From Acidimicrobiia bacterium (GTDB lineage: Bacteria; Actinomycetota; Acidimicrobiia; Acidimicrobiales; SZUA-35), in contig JAOUGG010000220.1 in assembly GCA_029857855.1 (NCBI GenBank), forward strand, positions 1-5,690: a stretch of DNA of 5,690 bases, given 5' to 3'. This document shows positions 1 to 5,131 of this stretch, piece after piece. The translations under genes were made by a program, and so were the position numbers. Position 1 is the stretch's first letter; each line of letters starts with the position of its first letter. Under the pieces are notes generated by a model that worked only from the letters and a program-made list of their open reading frames with translations, searched no databases and was not told the DNA's origin.

Positions 1-1
1 C

Positions 2-100
2 CGAGGCCCATTCGGCATCGGGAGAGGCTTCGTCTTCTTTTGCCCCCACTGCCGGAAAGTGCTCGGCCACGGAACCCAGTGGTACCCGTTCCCTGGATAG
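2..100 (+). CDS. 3' end of a small CxxC (zinc-ribbon-like) protein, partial
   Basis: The frame is open from the left edge to a TAG at 98-100 and gives 32 residues, so the start lies outside the window. The visible part contains FFCPHCRKVLG followed by an aromatic tail ending WYPFPG. The CPHC pair could be half of a zinc-binding site, with the other half beyond the window. Codon choice (mostly C or G in third position) fits a real gene. The overlapping frame that runs to 420 has no recognisable composition and I take it as a shadow. I do not recognise the family, and a role cannot be given from 32 residues. It does not appear to be co-transcribed with anything close downstream. Confidence 0.4.
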   Translation, partial: RGPFGIGRGFVFFCPHCRKVLGHGTQWYPFPG

Positions 101-433
101 ATGATCAGGCCATCGGCCCATTCTTGCTCATCGGTGTTGTCCATCACTCATGCCAGCGTGTCTGCTGGTGTCGGGCAGAGTCGTTGGTCATCATGCCGAT
201 GGCGTTCTCGTGCGTCGACCAAAGGCCGGCGGGGTGTCGGTTCGGCATGGCTGCGGACCAGCGAGGACAGCTGGCCGCGAACTTGTACCGGCCGACAGGC
301 CCACCAAAGTCCGGGCGTGGTAATGATGCCCGAGGTCACACCGAAGGACATCCCGACCGGAGCGAGTGGTTTTTCTGGTTCGCGGGACGTTCGACCCTTG
401 GCCTCACGCTGTGGGGGTGATCATAGTGGGTTC
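101..433. other. No recognisable gene (about 330 bases)
   Basis: Open frames exist on both strands here, including a 67-codon minus-strand frame at 148-351 and plus-strand frames running through. None shows a known motif, a good ribosome binding site or a convincing protein composition. They differ from the clear genes of this window by high Arg, Ser, Pro and His content, which is typical of shadow frames in GC-rich DNA. The stretch must hold the promoter of the small membrane protein at 434 if that gene is expressed, but I see no clear -35/-10 pair. Confidence 0.4.
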
Positions 434-646
434 ATGCTGGACGATGAGGCTGCGGCGAATGGTCGGCGACAAGACCGCTCTCAATTGATCAGCGGGATCA
501 TGTTCATGGTTGCTGCCGTGGTGTTTCTGCTGACCGCCTTGCTTGGCGATGCTGGTGCAGACACCGCGTTTTTCGTTCTGGCCATGGTCTTTGTTGTTCT
601 GGCGCTGAACGCCTGGCAGTCGAGCCGGTCTCAGTCCGATACATGA
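434..646 (+). CDS. Small two-helix membrane protein, hypothetical
   Basis: This reading frame encodes 70 residues from the ATG at 434-436 to a TGA at 644-646. The first 17 or so residues are polar and charged (MLDDEAAANGRRQDRSQ). Two hydrophobic segments follow, at about residues 18-38 (ISGIMFMVAAVVFLLTALLG) and 45-61 (TAFFVLAMVFVVLALNA), joined by a short acidic loop (GDAGAD). The tail is short and polar (WQSSRSQSDT). Both ends would lie on the same side of the membrane. The frame is open further upstream, to beyond 101, but that part looks non-coding, so I chose the ATG just before the polar segment. Only a weak GTGGG precedes it, so the start is uncertain. No family is recognised. Its neighbours are unrelated fragments and give no hint of a job. 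Confidence 0.55.
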   Translation: MLDDEAAANGRRQDRSQLISGIMFMVAAVVFLLTALLGDAGADTAFFVLAMVFVVLALNAWQSSRSQSDT

Positions 647-734
647 ACCGATGAGGCCCTGACCGGTCCCCGAGCGGGCGCGATCTGATGCGACGTGGAC
701 CCGGTGGCTGCTCCCAAGCCGGACGATTCAGAGG

Positions 735-812
735 ACCTCTGTCGTTCCCGATGATAAGGTCACCTTCCCAATGCCCGAACTCGGTTCGGTGGTCTGTTGT
801 AGCTGTCACTCC
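735..812 (-). pseudogene. IS30-family transposase remnant
   Basis: The minus strand encodes HRTEFGHWEGDLIIGNDRG at about 791-735. GHWEGDLIIG is the hallmark segment around the first catalytic Asp of IS30-type DDE transposases. In intact members a stretch like SAIxTLVERTTR follows at once. Here the frame instead runs on into an unrelated Pro/Arg-rich sequence, and I could not find that continuation in the other two minus-strand frames. The sequence upstream of the motif (VTATTD) also lacks the long DNA-binding N-terminal part. This is therefore a short internal scrap of an insertion sequence, not an active element. I saw no terminal inverted repeats. The enclosing open frame (504-917) is otherwise a shadow. 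Confidence 0.6.
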
Positions 813-929
813 ATCACTCGAAGGGCGTCGGGGAGATCCATTCGTTTGAGCCGACGGGTGAGGGGGCCGGCAGCCGGAGGCCCGGGTCGACGTGACCGAT
901 GGCGGCCGCGTCGGCAATCGCGGTGATGA

Positions 930-1157
930 CGTTCAATAACCCAAGCCGAGATCAAGGCGCTCGTCGACCAGCTTCATGGCATCGCCGAAACGCTCGCCAA
1001 CTCCGCGTCCCAGGACCGGCGAGCCGTCTAAGACGAACTCGGGGTGAGCCTTACCAACGACCCAAAGAAGAAGCGGGTCATGTCCGCTCCCTACCGCTCG
1101 TTGCCGTTCCGGGTGTTGGATGCAACTAGCAAACCATTAACAGCGCAACACCCTTGA
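930..1157 (+). pseudogene. Serine recombinase/resolvase C-terminal remnant with internal stop
   Basis: From about 930 one plus-strand frame reads QAEIKALVDQLHGIAETLAN and so on to RRAV, then TAA at 1029-1031, then DELGVSLTNDPKKKRV, ending at a TGA at 1155-1157. This matches the C-terminal coiled-coil end of actinobacterial serine recombinases, which typically read like AEIxALVxxLxxxxxxLADADPxDKAxVYxELGLxLTYxP. The internal TAA sits where the family has Tyr, so a TAT/TAC to TAA change would explain it. A TGA at 927-929 and unrelated sequence before it show that the catalytic and zinc-ribbon parts are gone. The product would be non-functional. The fragment shows that a phage-like or resolvase-bearing element once sat here. 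Confidence 0.55.
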
Positions 1158-1352
1158 GGCGTAGCTGGCCGGCGAGCAAATCAGCAGGAGACGTGCCCTC
1201 GTGACTCCCACGCCCGATGGTCCGTTTCGTTTGAACGTGGGGGCGTGTCATTACCAAGCGGATTCGGACCCACCCATGTGTGCCCAAGTTCGGCCGGAAC
1301 TGCGACGCAGCGTGATGGATTCGGCGGGGTTTTCCGGTGGGTGTGCCCCGCG
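1158..1352. other. Intergenic stretch without a recognisable gene
   Basis: I see no convincing gene here. A possible imperfect hairpin pairs CACGCCC at 1209-1215 with GGGCGTG at 1241-1247 and can be extended by TGAC/GTCA with a three-base bulge. It has a 25-base loop and no T tract, so it is not a standard terminator. Open frames on both strands through 1201-1635 show no motif and a composition typical of shadows. Confidence 0.35.
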
Positions 1353-1598
1353 TTATCCGCCCGCATCACGGCACCGAAGTGAGGACATGGATCTCGTGGG
1401 GAGGTCGTGCCCGAGAATATGTGGCAGGGGGCGGGCGGGTTGTAGGTTGGTTTGGATGGCGGACGAAGGCGAGCTACCAGCGATCCACGCGACGATGAGC
1501 GCTTGGCGCTCGTCAACCCACGGGAGCGATCTCAGCACCCGGATCGAGACAAACAGATACAGGACACCTGAGACCGGGCCCAGGTCGACCGAGCTCGC
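1353..1598 (-). pseudogene. Fragment of an unidentified membrane protein, possibly a cation/proton antiporter
   Basis: Just downstream of where the histidinol-dehydrogenase-like sequence stops, a different minus-strand frame gives a protein-like hydrophobic stretch at 1598-1452. It contains GPVSGVLYLFVSIRVL followed by PWVDERQALIVAWIAG. The order hydrophobic helix, Arg, PW, charged residues, then a second helix with AWIAG loosely recalls the segment before the GPRG motif of CPA1-type sodium/proton antiporters. I cannot confirm this, and that motif itself is absent. After about 1452 the frame becomes Pro/Arg-rich and ends at a TAA at 1353-1355, so only the first 49 codons or so look genuine. 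There is no start codon with a ribosome binding site. It reads like an internal piece of another gene joined here. Confidence 0.25.
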
Positions 1599-1600
1599 CT

Positions 1601-1932
1601 CACCAGCCGGTGGCCTGCTCGTAGACCGGGGCTGATCTCGACCTCGAAGGGTTGGAGCGACTCTCGTTGGGCACGAGCGAACGAGCGGATGTTTCGATGG
1701 GCTTCCGTGATGTCGTCGAGCACCGTTGGAGCGAGGGTTCTCCGAGCGGCCTTCACCGCGCTTTCTTCAACGACGATTGGTCCGTCCCACCGGTCGAAGT
1801 CGCGGGCCAGGCCCCTGGCCTCGTCCTCGCCGCGTTCGCGCAATCCGGCGATCATCTCTCGAACTTTCTCGGAGACTTCCTGGGCCGGCGTCTCTGTTCC
1901 GACCGATCGCCCTTGAGGTACGAGTGCGCCAT
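1601..1932 (-). pseudogene. Histidinol-dehydrogenase-family (HpsN-like) N-terminal fragment, frameshifted and truncated
   Basis: The likely original start is the ATG at 1932-1930, preceded by AGAGG with 5 bases of spacing and lying 10 bases after the decarboxylase stop. It reads MAHSYLKGDRSE, then leaves frame near 1897-1899. The next frame continues ETPAQEVSEKVREMIAGL and carries on at about 1855-1603 with FDRWDGPIVV, RSFARAQRESL and ISPGLRAGHRLV. That order is the N-terminal quarter of HisD-family NAD-dependent alcohol dehydrogenases. It looks closer to sulfopropanediol dehydrogenase (HpsN) than to biosynthetic HisD. Restoring one A (GAACA to GAAACA) rejoins the two frames. The sequence leaves the family abruptly after HRLV, before the conserved PxxxxGxYVPGG region, so the NAD site, zinc ligands and catalytic His are all missing. 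It cannot be an active enzyme. The fragment is about 110 residues, where the family has about 430. Confidence 0.7.
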
Positions 1933-1937
1933 GTTGA

Positions 1938-1942
1938 CCTCT
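1938..1942 (-). promoter_or_regulatory. Ribosome binding site of the HisD-like fragment
   Basis: AGAGG lies directly after the decarboxylase TGA and 5 bases before the ATG at 1932-1930. It decides that start over the frame continuing from the decarboxylase. The close spacing indicates that the two genes were translated from one transcript. Confidence 0.6.
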
Positions 1943-3442
1943 TCAGTTCTCGTAGACGTCGTGGCCGTATTCGGACACTCGGTCGAGCAGGGCGTCGACG
2001 TCAACGTCGGCGACTGCGGGGTTCATGAACAACAGGCGGAAGGTGTTGAGGCCTTCGATCGGCTGGAAGCCAACCATGGCCGTTCCTTCCGCTTGCATCC
2101 GGGCCTTGATCCTCGGCGCGAGTGCGTGCAGCTCGTCACGGACGCCGGGTGACAGTGCCCGGATCGCGGCCGGCGACAGCGGGAGTGGTCGAAGCTTCGG
2201 CGGGATCCAGCCGAAGACGACGTTGGTGAACGTCCCCGCCACACTCTCGAACTCACCGTCAGATGCGGCGATCCGGCGACGAGCGTGGGTAGCCATCCCA
2301 ACCGCGTGATCGATGCGAGCAGCGAAGCCTGCATCGCCATGATGTTTCCAGGCCAGCCAGAACTTCAACACGTCGACCCGTCGGGCGCACTGGAACGTCC
2401 GATCACCCGAGTCGTATTCGGCATGGAGCTTGTCGGGCTGGAAGAGGTAGTCGGCACCGACGGCGAAACACGGTGCCAGCAGTTCGGGCTCGCGCACGAG
2501 AAGCGCCGTGCACTGCTGGGTCATCCCCATCATCTTGTGCAGATTCCACACGAACGAATCGGAGCGCTCGACCCCGTCGAGGAGGTGGCGATGGGTCGGC
2601 GAGAACAGCGCCGAACCGCCGTAGCACCCGTCGATGTGTAGCCAGAGGCCGTGGTCCCGGGCAACATCGGCGAGCGCGTTGAGGTCGTCGAAGGCCGAGG
2701 TCACGGTTGTGCCAGCGGTCCCGATGATTGCGAAGGGAACCTGCCCCGCTTCGAGCGAAGCAACCACCGCCTCCTCGAGCGCATCGGGAATGATCGCTCC
2801 CCCGTCGTCGGATTCGACCTTGATGACGGCGTCGGTGCCGAGCCCCAGGAGCGCAGCGGACTTCGTGGCGGCATAGTGGCCGGCGTCGGAGACGAAAAGT
2901 GTAAGCCGCTCCCCCGTGCCACCTGTCCGCCGGATGTCGGGGCGCAACCGGTGCCGAGCGAGCTGGAGTGCATAGAGGGTGGCCGTCGATCCACCCGGGC
3001 AGAAGAGGCCTGGCGGGAGTGTCGGCACCTGGTCGGTGTCCGGGTCGAGGTATCCGGCAATGCGACCAAGCTTCGACAGAACAGCGCTCTCCATCAGCGT
3101 GAATACTGGCGCCGCTTCGAACGTGGCCCCCGTGGTGTTGAGTGCTGCACCCAGCCAATCGCCGACAACCGACACGGGATCGGGGCCGGCGAAGTTCTGG
3201 TTCACGAATCTGGGGTGACTCGTGTGGACGGAGTGTTTGATGACCAAGTCGACGGCCTCGAGAATCGAGTCGTCATCGTGAGCGGTCGCCTTCTCGTCGA
3301 AGCCGAGTGTGACAGCGCGATCGAACGACGAAAGCAGTTCAGCTGGTGAAGCCAGATCGATGACCGGGTCGAGACCGCGGGGTGGATCGACGACATAGGC
3401 CAGCGCCCGTCCGGCGATGCGCTCTTCGAGTGAGTCGGCCAT
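1943..3442 (-). CDS. PLP-dependent amino-acid decarboxylase, glutamate/cysteine-sulfinate decarboxylase type
   Basis: This gene encodes a 499-residue cytosolic enzyme of the group II PLP decarboxylases. It removes the alpha-carboxylate of an amino acid, probably an acidic one (glutamate, aspartate, cysteine sulfinate or cysteate). Residues 76-119 (HPRFVNQNFAG, then APVFTLME) are the conserved substrate-side region. GGSTATLYAL (150-159) and GHY (His189) contribute to cofactor binding; the His stacks on PLP. GTAGTT (241-246) and HIDGCYGG (269-276, Asp271) complete the site. WNLHKMMG holds the PLP-forming Lys303. FQPDKLHAEYDSGDR includes Tyr343, which aligns with the catalytic-loop Tyr of animal GAD67. 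The C-terminal GTAMVGFQPIEG also matches that subgroup. Length is normal and nothing is missing. I chose the ATG at 3442-3440 because AGGA precedes it by 6 bases and the family begins about here; the frame is open upstream to 5032. The exact substrate cannot be read from the sequence. It lies between two broken genes in the same direction. Confidence 0.9.
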   Translation of the reverse strand: MADSLEERIAGRALAYVVDPPRGLDPVIDLASPAELLSSFDRAVTLGFDEKATAHDDDSILEAVDLVIKHSVHTSHPRFVNQNFAGPDPVSVVGDWLGAALNTTGATFEAAPVFTLMESAVLSKLGRIAGYLDPDTDQVPTLPPGLFCPGGSTATLYALQLARHRLRPDIRRTGGTGERLTLFVSDAGHYAATKSAALLGLGTDAVIKVESDDGGAIIPDALEEAVVASLEAGQVPFAIIGTAGTTVTSAFDDLNALADVARDHGLWLHIDGCYGGSALFSPTHRHLLDGVERSDSFVWNLHKMMGMTQQCTALLVREPELLAPCFAVGADYLFQPDKLHAEYDSGDRTFQCARRVDVLKFWLAWKHHGDAGFAARIDHAVGMATHARRRIAASDGEFESVAGTFTNVVFGWIPPKLRPLPLSPAAIRALSPGVRDELHALAPRIKARMQAEGTAMVGFQPIEGLNTFRLLFMNPAVADVDVDALLDRVSEYGHDVYEN

Positions 3443-3448
3443 CGGTGT

Positions 3449-3452
3449 TCCT
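3449..3452 (-). promoter_or_regulatory. Ribosome binding site of the decarboxylase
   Basis: AGGA (within TAGGAACACCG) stands 6 bases before the ATG at 3442-3440. It supports independent initiation of the decarboxylase rather than its being the tail of the long open frame that begins at 5032. Confidence 0.6.
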
Positions 3453-3513
3453 AGAGCCCGGTTTCGGCTGCGTCGGTTCGTGGACGTCGATGCGCGGGGT
3501 CGAACATCGGTTC

Positions 3514-4342
3514 CTAGCGGACTGTAGCGCGGCAACGTTGGCCGATCACCTCGAGGCTGAGTTCGGCACCTGGTTCGGCCTTCTTTGACGCGTACGCCTC
3601 GTCGGCGTACTGGGTGAAGCGGCGGGGGTCGAGGACCCATGTCCCACTCGGATTGACCGTCGACGATGATCTCGGCGAGCACCTTGCCGAGGCCTCCGCC
3701 TTCACCGACGCCTGAACGCAGACCCAGCATGCAATAGGCATTGCGCCGACCGGGCAGCCGGCCAACCAATGGGGCACCATCACCGGAGTAGGTGATCGGG
3801 CCGTTCACGATCGAGGTAATACCAGCGGTCTGCAGCACGGGCAGCCGATCGAAGATTCGCATCATGTTGTCCTCGAGCCGGTCGAGATCCGGCGGTTCGA
3901 GTTTGTTCGCGAAGTCGACGGGGATGTCTTCCCTCCCCCACGTCTTGCATCCTTGTTCGTAGACACCGACGAGTAGTCCGTGGTGTTCCTGGCGGCTGTA
4001 GAAGTCGTCGCCAGGGTCTTGGATCAGCGAGACCCGCCGCCCGAGTTCGGCCAACTCGGGCAACTCTTCGGTGAGGAAGTACTGGTGCTCCATCGACGAG
4101 ACCGCAGACTCGAGGCCGTAGAAATCGCCGACCTGATGCACGCGATATCCGGCCGCGTTGACAATGCTCTGGCATTCGACGTCGCCCTGATTCGTGTGAA
4201 CAATCCATCCGTTTTCGGTCTGGGTGAGTCCGGTGCAGTCGGTGAAGCGATAGGCCTCGCCGCCGTTTCGTCGGCCGGCGTGCACCAATCCGGTGACAAG
4301 CCCAGTGGGATCGATGTCGCCGTCGATGGGGTCCCACAGCCC
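3514..4342 (-). pseudogene. Dimethylglycine/sarcosine dehydrogenase-type FAD oxidoreductase fragment, frameshifted
   Basis: The fragment belongs to the DAO-fold flavoenzymes that demethylate N-methylated glycines. Numbering from the ATG at 4999, the visible family segments are WDPIDGDIDP (222-231), VNAAG (280-284), MEHQYFLTEELPE (303-315), DPGDDFYSRQEHHGLLVG (328-345), NGPITYSGDGAPLVG (399-413) and GGGLGKVLAEIIVDG (434-448). The first 150 or so residues of the family, with the FAD-binding GxGxxG, are absent. After EWDM (454, near 3638) the same frame turns into Pro/Arg-rich nonsense. The next frame continues correctly with WVLDPRRFTQYADEAYASKK and ends at TAG 3514-3516. Adding back TG (ATGGG to ATGTGGG) restores DMWVLDPRRF, which suggests a 2-base slip. 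The C-terminal folate-binding (GcvT-like) part of the long family members is also missing. It is almost certainly not active. Confidence 0.75.
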
Positions 4343-4999
4343 GCAGGTTCGGACTTCCGCCGCGATGGTTTGGGGGTCTCGGAATTGATTCGGCAGATTG
4401 TCGAACAAGACCTCCTGCATCTCGGGTCGTGCGATGATGTCTCTGTCTTCGACCGGCCTCGAGCGAGTCACAAGGCCGGCCGCCCGCTTCGGGTTACGGC
4501 TCGCCATTCGACACAGTCCACTCGCCATCGGACCAGTGAGAGCGGGGAACCGACGGACGAGCCGGAACGAGACCCGGATGCGCCGGCTCATCTCCGACAT
4601 CGCATCGGGGCCGTCGAGGGGACCGAGCACACTGAACAGGCCGAGGCGGCTCACGCGTTCGGGATGTTGCCACGCGTAGGCGGCGGCGTAGATGCCACCG
4701 CCAGAAATCGCGAGCAAACCGAATTCGTCGTAGTCGAGGTGATCGACCAGTTGAGTCAGGTCGTGGCACCAACTCAGCACGGTGCCCCCAGGATTGGGGT
4801 CAGAGATCCCGAAGCCGGGTCGATCCGGCGCTATCAGTCGCACGCCGACGTGGTGCGCGGCCTGGTCGGCGAGGCGCCATATAACCCGAGAGTCCGGCGA
4901 ACCATGCAATGCCACCACGGGAGCGCCGCCGGCTGCTCCATAGCTGGCGTACCCGAGCGTCCGACCATCGACGAGCGTGAAGGTCTCGTCGAAGTTCAT
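4343..4999 (-). pseudogene. Alpha/beta hydrolase, 3'-truncated and fused to the flavoenzyme fragment
   Basis: Starting at ATG 4999-4997 (MNFDETFTLVDGRTLGYA), the sequence follows the alpha/beta hydrolase fold: LHGSPDSR for the oxyanion-hole region (31-38), PDRPGFGISDP (58-68), and the nucleophile elbow AISGGG with Ser99 (97-102). A lid region follows, up to DIIARPEMQEVLFDNLPNQF (187-206) and TIAAEVRTC (211-219). Relatives continue with PWGFD and a further 60-80 residues carrying the catalytic Asp and His. Here CG-LW leads straight into flavoenzyme sequence at about 4342. The triad is incomplete, so activity is unlikely. The ATG has GAGGG 10 bases upstream. A GTG directly before it (5002-5000) would have 7-base spacing, and another in-frame GTG at 5032-5030 is also possible. 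The substrate cannot be inferred. Confidence 0.75.
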
Positions 5000-5009
5000 C
5001 ACTGCCCAA

Positions 5010-5014
5010 CCCTC
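5010..5014 (-). promoter_or_regulatory. Candidate ribosome binding site of the hydrolase
   Basis: GAGGG lies 10 bases before the ATG at 4999 and 7 bases before the neighbouring GTG at 5002-5000. The spacing suits the GTG slightly better. The choice changes the protein by one residue only. Confidence 0.4.
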
Positions 5015-5131
5015 GCCCACACCCGGTTCCACCGCTTCATTCGAGGCCCTTGGTCCTGGCGCGGCTGATGCGGAGGGCGACGATCAGCTCGAGTTCGGGC
5101 CAAGCCGATGACGTCGTCACCCATAGGCCCG

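Larger units (their letters stand above)
1943..5032 (-). other. Uninterrupted frame through hydrolase, flavoenzyme and decarboxylase segments (1029 codons)
   Basis: One frame has no stop from the GTG at 5032-5030 to the decarboxylase TGA at 1945-1943. In order it covers an alpha/beta hydrolase missing its C-terminus, a flavoenzyme missing its N-terminus, about 75 codons of Arg/Pro-rich sequence with no family resemblance (3637-3443), and a complete decarboxylase. An automatic pipeline may report this as a single protein. I judge it a chance fusion, because the linker is a wrong-frame reading of the flavoenzyme tail and the decarboxylase has its own ribosome binding site. A translated triple fusion cannot be excluded from sequence alone. 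Confidence 0.5.

Noticed and set aside
1204..1250. Imperfect hairpin that might be a terminator
   Set aside because: The stem is only 7 bases plus a bulged extension, the loop is 25 bases and no T tract follows. It may be chance.
1181..1635. Overlapping open frames on both strands
   Set aside because: The composition is that of shadow frames and no motif or ribosome binding site supports a gene, apart from the hydrophobic piece reported separately.
1652..2152. Plus-strand open frame of 166 codons
   Set aside because: It is antisense to the HisD-like fragment and to the decarboxylase C-terminus, both supported by motifs.
2403..3158. Minus-strand 251-codon frame inside the decarboxylase
   Set aside because: It is an Arg/Pro-rich out-of-frame reading of the decarboxylase, with no motifs of its own.
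3443..3513. RPTLPRYSPL in the fusion frame, resembling the region after the DAO domain of dimethylglycine dehydrogenases
   Set aside because: The resemblance is a few residues long, needs a second frame change, and the surroundings are Arg/Ser-rich without family features.
3980..5068. Plus-strand open frame of 362 codons
   Set aside because: It lies entirely opposite the hydrolase and flavoenzyme sequence, which match known families on the minus strand. Long antisense frames are common in GC-rich genes.
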